Shown here piece by piece: positions 1 through 7,414 of a stretch of 15,567 bases of DNA; the first letter of the stretch is position 1; the number at the start of each line of letters is the position of its first letter. The position numbers and the translations under genes are program-made. The notes below the pieces were generated by a model, which was not told the DNA's origin, ran no database searches, and worked only from the letters and a program-made list of their open reading frames with translations. The stretch is from Defluviitaleaceae bacterium (GTDB lineage: Bacteria; Bacillota; Clostridia; Lachnospirales; WQUN01). The stretch is taken from positions 1 to 15,567 of the forward strand of contig WRKK01000335.1 of NCBI GenBank assembly GCA_009782245.1, given 5' to 3'.

Positions 1-19
1 CTTTTTTTTGTTAAGTTGG

Positions 20-115
20 TGCTTATGGGGCTCTGCCCCCCGCCTGCCGGCGGGCAGGCACACCCCGCAAGGGAACGCGTCCCCTTGACCCCGCAAAATT
101 TTTAATGTAGTTATA
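20..115. repeat. GC-rich hairpin-array repeat, copy A
   Basis: This is a run of short palindromes rich in G and C inside AT-rich intergenic DNA. GGGGCTCTGCCCC comes first, then a CCTGCCGGCGGGCAGG-like hairpin, then CAAGGGAACGCGTCCCCTTG, joined by ACCCCG linkers and ending in CCCCGCAAAATTTTTAA. The same modular plan (hairpin, ACCCCG linker, hairpin, AAAATTTTTAA end) recurs at 1661-1747 in the same orientation and at 586-671 inverted. It has no coding content. I infer a dispersed non-coding repeat of the REP/MITE class; the mobilising enzyme is not visible here. Confidence 0.7.
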
Positions 116-190
116 ACACCAAAAATAAAACTCTGTATGTGCTTGAAAAAAATCAGAAAAAATCAAAAAACCAAAACGCAAAAAACAACA

Positions 191-230
191 AAAAAACTGA
201 ACTCCGCCAAAAAGGGGAGTTCAGTTTTTT
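191..230. terminator. Intrinsic terminator of the tRNA-Leu gene (bidirectional)
   Basis: A perfect 15-bp inverted repeat (191-205 with 216-230) encloses a 10-nt loop. Its stem ends in A/T runs, so on either strand the hairpin is followed by a U tract. On the minus strand it starts one base after the tRNA 3' end, so it terminates that transcript. Confidence 0.9.
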
Positions 231-231
231 A

Positions 232-314
232 TGCAGTTGACAGGACTTGAACCTGCAAGGTCTAGGACCACTAGATCCTTAGTCTAGCGCGTATACCAGT
301 TCCGCCACAACTGC
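232..314 (-). tRNA. tRNA-Leu, anticodon AAG
   Basis: Read on the minus strand, an 83-nt cloverleaf folds fully. The acceptor stem GCAGTTG pairs with CAACTGC (314-308 with 239-233), with discriminator A at 232. The D arm contains GCGGAACTGGTATACGC. The anticodon stem CTAGA/TCTAG (287-283 with 275-271) carries the loop CTAAGGA. There is a long class II variable arm (GGTC CTA GACC) and a T arm with GGTTCAAGTCC. The long variable arm and the body match tRNA-Leu. The anticodon at 280-278 is AAG, reading CUU, and more of the CUN box if A34 is deaminated to inosine. CCA is not encoded. Bacterial A34 is normally confined to tRNA-Arg(ACG), so this is unusual. Confidence 0.93.
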
Positions 315-346
315 ATTTTTTTATTTTTTATCCTTACCACAAAACC

Positions 347-375
347 ATTATACTACGGCGTTTGCATTGTGTCAA
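347..375 (-). promoter_or_regulatory. Consensus sigma-A-type promoter for tRNA-Leu
   Basis: On the minus strand there is a perfect TTGACA (375-370), a 17-bp spacer and a perfect TATAAT (352-347). The predicted transcript starts about 25 nt upstream of the mature tRNA 5' end. No other gene on this strand lies between the promoter and the tRNA. Confidence 0.93.
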
Positions 376-431
376 GTTTTTTTTGAAAATAAAATTATTT
401 TTTCTTAACAAATTATCACATTAGCTTGTAT

Positions 432-514
432 CGGAATGTGGGGACGGGCGACCGACCCGCCTATCGGACGGGCAGGGGACGGTCGCCCCTACAACAAGGC
501 ACCCGTTCCCCACA
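432..514. repeat. GC-rich palindromic repeat, second family (copy 1)
   Basis: The element starts CGGAATGTGGGGACGGGCGACC and contains GGGGACGGTCGCCCCTAC, with outer inverted ends (GTGGGGACGGG against CCCGTTCCCCAC). The same modules recur at 6146-6187 and 6251-6394. Open frames crossing it have no protein-like composition. I infer a dispersed intergenic repeat. Confidence 0.7.
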
Positions 515-585
515 AAATGCCCATCGCAAATTTAACCCATACATTATTAATTTACCACCAAAAAACCATAAAAAAATTAGCGGGT

Positions 586-671
586 CAAGGGGCGCGCTCC
601 TTGCGGGGTCAAGGGGCAGCGCCCTTGCGGGGTGTGGGGCAGCGCCCCACGGTTTTAAGGTTTTTAATATT
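586..671. repeat. GC-rich hairpin-array repeat, copy B (inverted)
   Basis: Three consecutive palindromic units lie here: CAAGGGGCGCGCTCCTTG, CAAGGGGCAGCGCCCTTG and GTGGGGCAGCGCCCCAC. They are separated by CGGGGT linkers and end in ACGGTTTTAAGGTTTTTAA. This is the reverse complement of the layout at 1661-1747, so rsmH lies between inverted copies of the same element. Confidence 0.75.
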
Positions 672-682
672 TTTTCGCACTA

Positions 683-711
683 TTCACAAGTGGTAAAATT
701 TGTGTTAAAAT
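683..711 (+). promoter_or_regulatory. Candidate promoter of rsmH
   Basis: TTCACA (683-688), a 17-bp spacer and TAAAAT (706-711) each match the sigma-A consensus with one or two mismatches. The predicted transcription start falls at about 717-718, on or beside the first ATG of rsmH. A leaderless message is therefore possible. Confidence 0.55.
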
Positions 712-717
712 AATTTT

Positions 718-1644
718 ATGGATACTATAAATTTTATGCACCAGCCAGTTATGTTAAATGAAATATTGGCAAATTTGCAAATAAAGCCTGGCGGCGTTTA
801 TGTAGATGGCACTTTGGGCGGCGGCGGACATAGTGCCGCTATTGCCCAAAAACTTACCGAAAATGGCTTGCTGGTTGGCATTGATAAAGACGGTGCTGCT
901 CTTGCCGCCGCTACGCAAAAACTTGCCGCCGCTAAGTTTACTGCCGTCCGCAACAGCCACGAAAACATTACGCAAATATTACAATCCCTTAAAATAACCA
1001 GCGTAGACGGCTTTTTGCTAGATTTAGGCGTTTCTTCCCACCAATTAGATACGCCGCAACGTGGTTTTTCTTTTAGATACGATGCTCCGCTGGATATGCG
1101 AATGGACGACCGTGCTGATTTTACCGCTTATACGCTCCTTAACAGCTACTCCGAAAAGCAACTTACCGCCATTATAAAAAATTACGGCGAAGAGCGTTTT
1201 GCAAAACGGATAACAAAAGCCATAATCAACAACCGCCCAATAAAAACCACGCTACAGCTAAGCAACATAATTATCCAAGCCGTGCCAAAAACGCCAAAAC
1301 AACAACTGCACCCCGCCACCAGAACGTTCCAAGCAATACGCATAGCTGTAAACGGCGAACTTATCGGACTTTCGCAAACTATTAAAGATATGTCCGCCGC
1401 CCTTGCAACCAACGGCCGCATTTGCATTATAACGTTCCACTCGCTCGAAGACCGCATTGTTAAACAAACTTTCAAACATCTATCCGACCCGTGCCAATGC
1501 CCAAAAGATATTCCCTATTGCGTCTGCGGCGAAAAACCAACCCTAGCCATAATCACAAAAAAACCCATATACCCCACACAACAAGAAATCTCAACAAACC
1601 CACGGGCAAGCAGCGCAAAATTACGTGTAGCAGAAAAATTATGA
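718..1644 (+). CDS. rsmH: 16S rRNA m4C1402 methyltransferase RsmH (MraW)
   Basis: RsmH transfers a methyl group from S-adenosylmethionine to N4 of cytidine 1402 in 16S rRNA, at the ribosomal P site. The 308 residues match the family length. Near the N-terminus the SAM-binding loop DGTLGGGGHS (about residues 30-39) follows the conserved HQPVMLNEIL. Further on are the family signatures MRMDDR, NYGEERFAKRI, RTFQAIRIAVNGEL and ITFHSLEDRIVKQ. The gene heads a division cluster, as rsmH normally does, but mraZ is not in front of it. Two in-frame ATGs are possible, 718 and 736; the family alignment favours a start close to HQPVM. Neither has a Shine-Dalgarno sequence. The candidate promoter places transcription initiation at the first ATG. 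A 132-bp gap carrying a hairpin repeat separates it from the next gene. Confidence 0.96.
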   Translation: MDTINFMHQPVMLNEILANLQIKPGGVYVDGTLGGGGHSAAIAQKLTENGLLVGIDKDGAALAAATQKLAAAKFTAVRNSHENITQILQSLKITSVDGFLLDLGVSSHQLDTPQRGFSFRYDAPLDMRMDDRADFTAYTLLNSYSEKQLTAIIKNYGEERFAKRITKAIINNRPIKTTLQLSNIIIQAVPKTPKQQLHPATRTFQAIRIAVNGELIGLSQTIKDMSAALATNGRICIITFHSLEDRIVKQTFKHLSDPCQCPKDIPYCVCGEKPTLAIITKKPIYPTQQEISTNPRASSAKLRVAEKL

Positions 1645-1660
1645 CTTAAATCAACTTCAA

Positions 1661-1747
1661 AACCGTGGGGCTCTGCCCCACACCCCGCCAAGGCGCTGCC
1701 CTGGACCCGCAAGGGGATTCTCCCCTTGACCCCATAAAATTTTTAAT
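1661..1747. repeat. GC-rich hairpin-array repeat, copy C
   Basis: The element lies between rsmH and the ftsL-like gene. GTGGGGC/GCCCCAC (1665-1671 with 1675-1681, loop TCT) is followed by a decayed CCAAGGCGCTGCCCTGG unit and by AAGGGGA/TCCCCTT (1711-1717 with 1721-1727, loop TTC). It ends in ACCCCATAAAATTTTTAAT. It sits in the same orientation as copy A and inverted relative to copy B. In RNA the hairpins could pause or weakly terminate transcription between the two genes, but there is no good U tract directly after a stem. Confidence 0.75.
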
Positions 1748-1776
1748 CTTTAATAAAAAAGAAAGGAGCAACCAAT

Positions 1777-2409
1777 ATGAACGCCGTTAGAAAGCCAGAA
1801 TATGTGTATAAAGTGCCGCCGAACAGACAACCTCAACGGCGTAACCCGCCACGCAAAACAGCTAGAACAACGCCGAAAGTGCAGGTGAAAAATGGCACAG
1901 GGCATCAAATGCGTAAAACTAGCCAGCCAAAACAGTTGAGCCAAAAAAAGGTCAAAAAAACCCAAAAAAGCCGTGCGTTAAAATCTGTTGCGGCGATAAA
2001 AACCAAAACAATCGAATATATCCGTTTTGATACGCAACCGTACCGAATCCCGAAACATATACTGTTTAGCATATTGCTAATTTTTGCGATGGGCGTGGGA
2101 ATGGCGGCAACTTTGGCGTATTTGCAACATATGCGGTTTGAAATTGGCAGAACCAGAACAGCCATTCAAAGCCAACAAGACGAAAATTTGCGAACACAGG
2201 CGGAAATAACACGCCACTTTACCGTCGAAGAAATAGCCGAAATAGCCCAAACACGCCTAAATATGCACCCGCCAGATATTTCGCAAATAATACACATTAG
2301 CGTGCCGCGCGAAAGTTACGTTGTACAAAGTGCCGCCCCCGCTGTTCAAGAAACGCAAAATGTGTTACAATTATTGTGGTATCAAATTAGAAATTGGTTG
2401 GGAGTGTAA
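1777..2409 (+). CDS. ftsL: FtsL-like cell division protein
   Basis: This is a 210-residue single-pass membrane protein. A long basic cytoplasmic head rich in Lys, Arg, Gln and Pro (about 1-92) is followed by one transmembrane helix (about 95-117). A short extracytoplasmic coiled-coil stretch leads to the FtsL/DivIC-type ending EEIAEIAQTRLNMHPPD, with ISVPRESYVV after it. FtsL works with DivIB/FtsQ and DivIC/FtsB to activate septal transpeptidase and FtsW. Primary sequence in this family is poorly conserved, so the call rests on topology, the C-terminal motif and position between rsmH and a PASTA transpeptidase. The start is fixed by AAAGGAG at 1762-1768, 8 nt before the ATG. The basic head is longer than in the Bacillus protein. 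It ends 2 nt before the next start, implying translational coupling. Confidence 0.85.
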   Translation: MNAVRKPEYVYKVPPNRQPQRRNPPRKTARTTPKVQVKNGTGHQMRKTSQPKQLSQKKVKKTQKSRALKSVAAIKTKTIEYIRFDTQPYRIPKHILFSILLIFAMGVGMAATLAYLQHMRFEIGRTRTAIQSQQDENLRTQAEITRHFTVEEIAEIAQTRLNMHPPDISQIIHISVPRESYVVQSAAPAVQETQNVLQLLWYQIRNWLGV

Positions 2410-2411
2410 TT

Positions 2412-4745
2412 ATGACAAATAAAAATCCGAAAAATAGGCAAAAAATTAGCCAGGCAAAAAAATTAAGAACCTTTCGCAACAGGCGCGTAGCCTTTGTTGG
2501 CGTTATTTTAACCTTGGCTATTGGCTACTTGCTGGCGAACATTACTTACATAACGGTAACTTTTGGTGCAGAATTTGAACGGGCAGCCGTGCGGCAACTT
2601 GTAATAAACCGCCGCAATCTGGAACGTGTCATCGACCCCGCACATGGCGGCGTTTTGGATAGAAACCGCCAGCCGCTTATTGACAACGAGGTGGTTTACC
2701 ACGTTGCATTAGATGTAACCGTGCTTAATTCGCTAGTAGAAAATGAGCGGAATTTAGAACTTAGAGCGGGAATTATCCAAACTTTACACGAAGAGCTTAA
2801 TATTCCGCACGATGTTTTATTGGGATTTGTTGACCCTTATTCGCCCACTTTTATCGATACCCGCTGGCGAGTTTTGGCAAGCCAAGTTCCCGCCCAAATT
2901 GCGTTGCCGTTAGCCGAACTGCCGCACGTTCATTTGGAACAAGCCGCTTTGCGCCGCTTTCCAGACCCGTATCTTGCACCGCAAGTTTTGGGCTTTGTGC
3001 GTGGCGATGCCGCCTGGGGGCTAGAACTGCAATATCAACAGGAAATGGCTGGCGACCCTGGCCGCATTTTTCGCTCGTTTCAGCAGGGAGCGGCCTCTAC
3101 AATAGAGAATATTCCCGCACGAGATGGGCATTGGCTAGTAACCACGCTAGATAGCAGTATTCAACGCGCCGCCCAACGAATCGTGGAAGATGCCGCACAC
3201 AATTTTGGCGCAGAATACACTAGCCTAATAGTTATGAACCCAAACACAGGCGAAATTTTGTCAATGGCTCAATGGCCGTCCTTTCCGCTAGATTCACCCG
3301 ACGACGGCACTCGTTTTACCGATCCCGCCGTTTCCAATTTTTGGGAACATATGTCGGTGGACGAACAGCTTGCTCATAAGTTGCGTATATGGCCAAATTT
3401 TGGCGTTAGCCGCAGTTTCGAGCCTGGCTCGGTTTTTAAGCCGTTCGTAACCGCCGCCGCTTACGAGGAGGGGCTTATCGATGTGCTCTCCAGCCATTTC
3501 TACTGCTCGGGGGTGCGTGTTGTTGCTGGCGAAGAAATCCGCTGTTGGTTGCGTAGCGGACACGGCAGCCTTAACCTCGTTGAGGCGTTGATGGTTTCGT
3601 GCAATCCCGCAATGATAGAGGTTGCACAGTTGCTAGGTCGGGATATTTTCTACAGCTACCGCAACGATTTTGGTTTTGGCAACTTTACAGGTATCGATTT
3701 ACCAGGCGAATCGCCCGTTTCTAGCCCTGCTGTTATGTACACGCTGGCACAGCTTAATCCTGTGGAACTCGCCACTAGTGCGATGGGGCAAGGTTTTAAC
3801 GCAACTCCGATACAAACAATAAACGGCTTTGCGGCATTGATAAACGGCGGATATTTAATGCGCCCGCATCTTGTTTCGCAAATAATAGATGCCCAGGGCA
3901 ATGTTATAAACGAGACCGCGCCAACGGTTGTCCGCAACGTTTTATCTACCGATACGTCCGATTTTATCCGTGTAGCTTTGCAGGACGTTATGTTGCCAGC
4001 TGGCACGGGCAGCATGATAGCCATTGACGGCTTTTCTATCGGCGGCAAAACTGGCACGGCAGAGCAGGGCGTTCCACGGGGCGATTGGGTTGTTACTTCG
4101 TTTGTTGGCTATATGCCCGTTGAAAACCCGCAGTTTTTGGCACTTAGCATTGTTTATCGCCCAGAGGATAATTATATTTCGTCGGGCGGCTCGGCGGGTA
4201 TGATGGTGCGGGATCTTTTTTCCGAGATTATAAACGAGCGGCACATACAGCCCGACGGCACGGGGCAAACGACAGGCTTTATATTAGATGCAAACAGCGA
4301 ACTAATGCCAAACTTTTCGGGTATGCAGTTGCGGGAAGTTACGCCGATATTGAATAATATGGGCAACGATTTTCAGGTTGCTAGTCGTGGCGCGGTAGTT
4401 TCGCACCACATACCTGGCCCAAATCAGCCAATAACGCCAGCTACAACAATATTTTTATATTTAGACGGCGATATTTCTGATTTAGACGATTTGGTTTTTA
4501 TGCCTAATTTGGTGGGTATGCGTTTAGATTTAGCACGGGAGCATCTATCGGAAGCGGGGCTTATTCCAGTAATAATCAACGATGCACCCACAGGCCGCAT
4601 AGATTGGCGGAACAACCCAACCGCAACCGAAGACGAAACCACCGTAGTTGACACCGATGTTTGGCAAATAGAGCGACAGTTTCCAGCGGCGGGTTCGCAT
4701 ATTCAGCGTGGCACACAAGTAAGGTTGCGGGCTGTTCCGCAATAA
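2412..4745 (+). CDS. PASTA-domain class B penicillin-binding protein (FtsI/PBP2x/SpoVD type)
   Basis: This is a transpeptidase that cross-links peptidoglycan at the septum, or in SpoVD-type enzymes the spore cortex. With the ATG at 2412 it has 777 residues: a basic cytoplasmic tail, one transmembrane helix (about 26-49) and a dimerisation domain beginning around VIDPAHGGVLDRNRQPL. The transpeptidase domain has the three active-site motifs S340-V-F-K343 (in EPGSVFKPF), S396-C-N398 and K546-T-G548. Two C-terminal PASTA repeats follow (about 631-690 and 696-777). The ATG is preceded by GGGAG at 2400-2404 inside the end of ftsL. A TTG at 2394 in the same frame is open but has no such signal. PASTA domains and position after ftsL indicate either the vegetative septal enzyme or SpoVD; the sequence alone does not decide. 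Confidence 0.95.
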   Translation: MTNKNPKNRQKISQAKKLRTFRNRRVAFVGVILTLAIGYLLANITYITVTFGAEFERAAVRQLVINRRNLERVIDPAHGGVLDRNRQPLIDNEVVYHVALDVTVLNSLVENERNLELRAGIIQTLHEELNIPHDVLLGFVDPYSPTFIDTRWRVLASQVPAQIALPLAELPHVHLEQAALRRFPDPYLAPQVLGFVRGDAAWGLELQYQQEMAGDPGRIFRSFQQGAASTIENIPARDGHWLVTTLDSSIQRAAQRIVEDAAHNFGAEYTSLIVMNPNTGEILSMAQWPSFPLDSPDDGTRFTDPAVSNFWEHMSVDEQLAHKLRIWPNFGVSRSFEPGSVFKPFVTAAAYEEGLIDVLSSHFYCSGVRVVAGEEIRCWLRSGHGSLNLVEALMVSCNPAMIEVAQLLGRDIFYSYRNDFGFGNFTGIDLPGESPVSSPAVMYTLAQLNPVELATSAMGQGFNATPIQTINGFAALINGGYLMRPHLVSQIIDAQGNVINETAPTVVRNVLSTDTSDFIRVALQDVMLPAGTGSMIAIDGFSIGGKTGTAEQGVPRGDWVVTSFVGYMPVENPQFLALSIVYRPEDNYISSGGSAGMMVRDLFSEIINERHIQPDGTGQTTGFILDANSELMPNFSGMQLREVTPILNNMGNDFQVASRGAVVSHHIPGPNQPITPATTIFLYLDGDISDLDDLVFMPNLVGMRLDLAREHLSEAGLIPVIINDAPTGRIDWRNNPTATEDETTVVDTDVWQIERQFPAAGSHIQRGTQVRLRAVPQ

Positions 4746-4781
4746 ACGCAAAAATTATCAAACAACAAAATGGAGGATCTT

Positions 4782-6125
4782 ATGACGATACTAGAGAACT
4801 ATTTCAAGTTAAAGGAAAACAAAACAACGATTTCAATAGAAGTAATGGCAGGACTGACCACGTTTTTCACGATGGTGTACATTTTGGCGGTTAATCCTCA
4901 AATTTTGAGTGCCGCTGGCATGGAGCCAGGCGGGTTATTTACCGCAACAGCCATAATATGTATAGTTGGCACGCTAATAATGGCGCTTGTGGCAAAATAT
5001 CCATTTGCGATAGCGCCTGGCATGGGATTAAATGCGTTTTTTGCCTTTGTTGTCGCCGATATAGTCGGCTGGCAAACGGCGTTATTTTTGCTACTTATCC
5101 AGGGCGTAATTTTTATGCTTTTAGCGTTGGCAAAATTCCGCGAGGCAGTTTTTGATGCAATACCGCGCAACATGAAATTATCAATCGGAGTTGGCGTGGG
5201 TTTGTTTATAACGCACATTGGTTTTCAGAATGCTGGTTTTATTGTCGGCGACCCTGCAACATTGGTTGGATTGGGCAATATTCAAAGTTTAACGGTGCTG
5301 TTATTTTTGGTGGGTTGCGTTGTAACGGTGGCACTACTCCAAAAAGGTTTCAAAAGCGGCATATTTTTAGGGATAATTTTGGTGTATGTTCTGGGCTTGA
5401 TTGCCGAACTGGTTGGGCTGTACGAGCCTGGCGTACATGGCTATTCGCTTGTTCCTGGCGGTGTGGTATCTTTGCCGCCCTCTATTGCAACGGTTAGCCT
5501 TGTTACCAACTGGCAAGAGGTCAGTTTTGTTGGTGTCGGCGTTTTTACGATTATTTCGTTAATACTGGTGTTGCTTTTTGTTGAGGCGATAGACACGGTT
5601 GGCACGTTGATAGGCGTATCTGAACGGGCGGGCTTTTTGGATAAGGACGGCAAGCTGCCACGGGTTGGCGCTGCCTTGTTTGCAGATGCCTCTACTACAG
5701 CGTTGGGAGCGGTTGTGGGTACTTCCACTAGCACTACTTATATAGAAAGTGCGACGGGCATTCAGGCGGGAGGCCGCACGGGGCTTACTTCGTTGGTTAC
5801 AGCTGGTTTGTTTTTTGTGGCGATGTTCTTTTGGCCGATATTTGCCGTTGTGCCAGCTTTTGCGACTGCACCTGCGTTAGTTATTGTTGGCTTGTATATG
5901 GTATCGATGGTACGCAAAATGGATTTTGACGATTTTTCGGAATCGTTCCCCGCATTTTTAGTTATGATAATAATGCCGCTTGCTTATAGCGTCTCGGACG
6001 GTATGGTTTTTGGCGTTATTAGCTACGTTTTACTAAAGTTAATATTGGGCAGGGCAAAAGAAGTATCTTGGGTAATGTATATGCTGGCGGCTGTTTTTGT
6101 GCTGAAATTGGCGTTTCCTTATTAG
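4782..6125 (+). CDS. Purine permease of the NCS2/AzgA family (guanine/hypoxanthine type)
   Basis: The 447 residues form a highly hydrophobic polytopic membrane protein with about 12-14 helices. The family loop PGMGLNAFF is at about 79-87. The AzgA-type block EAIDTVGTLIGVSERAGFLD begins near residue 268, and GTSTSTTYIESATGIQAGGR follows from about 313. AzgA and PbuG/PbuO relatives import hypoxanthine, guanine or adenine by proton symport; the exact base cannot be read from the sequence. The ATG at 4782 is chosen because TGGAGG (4771-4776) lies 5 nt upstream, whereas the in-frame ATG at 4770 overlaps that site. It begins 36 nt after the transpeptidase stop with no visible promoter, terminator or purine riboswitch between, so it is probably cotranscribed with the division genes, an unusual partner for them. 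Confidence 0.93.
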   Translation: MTILENYFKLKENKTTISIEVMAGLTTFFTMVYILAVNPQILSAAGMEPGGLFTATAIICIVGTLIMALVAKYPFAIAPGMGLNAFFAFVVADIVGWQTALFLLLIQGVIFMLLALAKFREAVFDAIPRNMKLSIGVGVGLFITHIGFQNAGFIVGDPATLVGLGNIQSLTVLLFLVGCVVTVALLQKGFKSGIFLGIILVYVLGLIAELVGLYEPGVHGYSLVPGGVVSLPPSIATVSLVTNWQEVSFVGVGVFTIISLILVLLFVEAIDTVGTLIGVSERAGFLDKDGKLPRVGAALFADASTTALGAVVGTSTSTTYIESATGIQAGGRTGLTSLVTAGLFFVAMFFWPIFAVVPAFATAPALVIVGLYMVSMVRKMDFDDFSESFPAFLVMIIMPLAYSVSDGMVFGVISYVLLKLILGRAKEVSWVMYMLAAVFVLKLAFPY

Positions 6126-6145
6126 ACGGCAGGCACCCCGCAAGA

Positions 6146-6187
6146 CGGAACGGGCGACCGTCTCGGTCGCCCGTTTGCCCCATTCCG
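6146..6187. repeat. GC-rich palindrome, second family (copy 2)
   Basis: A perfect 12-bp inverted repeat with a 3-nt loop (AACGGGCGACCG at 6149-6160, CGGTCGCCCGTT at 6164-6175) lies 23 nt after the permease stop and ends in CCCCATTCCG. It may act as an RNA 3'-end hairpin for the permease transcript, although only three T residues follow it. Its modules and the ATTCCG end are shared with 432-514 and 6251-6394. Confidence 0.75.
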
Positions 6188-6250
6188 ATTTAGCCTAAAT
6201 GTATGCAGGTGGGGGTGTTGCCCCTAATGTCATTAACTTAAACGATTTAT

Positions 6251-6394
6251 GGGGGACGGGCGACCGACCCGCCTGCCGCGGGCAGGGGACGGTCGCCCCT
6301 ACAATATGCGTCCCCGCCCGCCTGACGGCGGTCAGGTAGGGGCGACCGTCTCGGCCTGCCTGTCGGCAGACAGGTCGCCCGTTCCCCCATTCCG
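6251..6394. repeat. 138-bp nested palindromic element, second family (copy 3)
   Basis: The outer arms are GGGGGACGGGCGACC (6251-6265) and its complement with a one-base indel (6373-6388). The inner arms are a perfect 15-bp inverted repeat, 6288-6302 with 6336-6350. Each segment also holds its own small hairpin: CCTGCC/GGCAGG, CCTGAC/GTCAGG and CCTGTC/GACAGG. It ends with CATTCCG, like the copy at 6146-6187. Open frames on both strands are a by-product of the GC content. The rest of the 442-bp gap (6126-6567) contains no gene; a short tandem repeat of ATAGTATC lies near 6470-6486. Confidence 0.75.
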
Positions 6395-6567
6395 ACATTT
6401 CTACAACATAGCTAAAGTTAATGACATTGTGTTGCCCCTCCCGCCTGTGGCGACAGGCTAATTTTTAACATAGTATCATAGTATCATTGCGTAATGAACA
6501 AAATCAATTTAAGGCTTAAATTACATTTGCAAAATCTACCACAAACCCTAAGAAAGGAGCATTAACC

Positions 6568-7380
6568 TTGAAAAATCTAGCAATATTAACAATAACGCTA
6601 TTTTTGGCGTTTATATCCCACACAACAACCCAAGCCGCCGAGCCGCAAATTTCCGTTATTCTCAACGACAACGCCGTTATTTTTGAAGATGTGCAACCCA
6701 TGATTATAAACGATAGAACAATGATACCGCTACGTGGCGTATTTGAAGATATGGGCTTTAGTGTTGTATGGGATTCTCCAACGGCAACCGCCGCAATTAG
6801 CAACGACAGCACAACAATTTTAGTGCGGGAAAACGTTGATTTTATAACCGTAAACAACGAGCAAGTTTTTGGAGACGTTTCGCCGTTTATTCATAATGGG
6901 TGGTTTATGTTGCCCTTGCGGCTAGTTGCGGAATCTACTGGTGCAACCGTGGATTGGAACGCTGAAACTAACAGCGTTGTCATTTCAATAGATGACACCG
7001 CCGTTGAAATATTAACAGCCACCATAGAATTTGTGGAACATTTAGGCGAGCCAAACTTTATAAATTTGCATATTCAAAATAATGCGGACGTTCCTGTTTT
7101 TATAGACGATAATAATGTGTCATGGTTTGACTTTTTTGACGGCACTAGGTGGGATAGATTACAAATTAGCACCGATTTTTTAATACCGCAGACACTCGTG
7201 CTCGTGGCAATACAGCCAAATTCAACGCATACAATTTTACACGCGCCAATAGATACATTTTTTCATTTGCGAGGTTCGGGTTTGTATAGGATACGGCGAG
7301 GGTATGCCTTAACCCCTGCGGAATTGGCTATTCCACGGTTTGAGGTAATTGTTGAGTTTTATTTGGAAGTGGACGAGTAA
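6568..7380 (+). CDS. Secreted stalk-domain (copper amine oxidase N-like) protein
   Basis: The 270 residues begin with a signal peptide (short basic N-terminus, hydrophobic LAILTITLFLAFI, likely cleavage near TQA-AEP, about residue 23). About 28-150 hold two copies of the stalk domain first named from copper amine oxidases, recognisable by NDRTMIPLRGVFEDMGFSV and then GWFMLPLRLVAESTGATVDW. Residues 150-270 form a beta-rich region ending in YRIRRGYALTP, which resembles a bacterial Ig-like fold. No oxidase active site is present, so no enzymatic role should be assumed; such proteins are usually cell-surface or exported scaffolds. Translation starts at TTG, supported by AAAGGAG at 6553-6559, 8 nt upstream. 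It is followed 34 nt later by the Uma2-family gene on the same strand. Confidence 0.85.
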   Translation: MKNLAILTITLFLAFISHTTTQAAEPQISVILNDNAVIFEDVQPMIINDRTMIPLRGVFEDMGFSVVWDSPTATAAISNDSTTILVRENVDFITVNNEQVFGDVSPFIHNGWFMLPLRLVAESTGATVDWNAETNSVVISIDDTAVEILTATIEFVEHLGEPNFINLHIQNNADVPVFIDDNNVSWFDFFDGTRWDRLQISTDFLIPQTLVLVAIQPNSTHTILHAPIDTFFHLRGSGLYRIRRGYALTPAELAIPRFEVIVEFYLEVDE

Positions 7381-7414
7381 TAATTGCCAAACAAAAACAT
7401 GAAAGGGAAAAATC

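Noticed and set aside
426..713. Open frames of 95 and 86 codons in front of rsmH
   Set aside because: They lie across GC-rich palindromic repeats, have low-complexity translations (repeated GSRGAALAG-like strings) and no ribosome binding site.
2394..2411. Upstream TTG start for the transpeptidase, overlapping ftsL
   Set aside because: The ATG at 2412 has GGGAG at 7-nt spacing; the TTG has no such site and would add only six residues.
4746..4781. Purine riboswitch in front of the purine permease
   Set aside because: Only 36 nt separate the genes, with no room for an aptamer and no conserved purine-riboswitch loops.
6195..6461. Open frames on both strands in the 6.2-6.5 kb repeat cluster
   Set aside because: They are explained by the 138-bp nested palindrome; the translations are Arg/Gly/Pro-rich and lack start signals.
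6568..7380. A copper amine oxidase enzyme
   Set aside because: Only the N-terminal stalk-type domains are present; there is no catalytic domain or topaquinone site.
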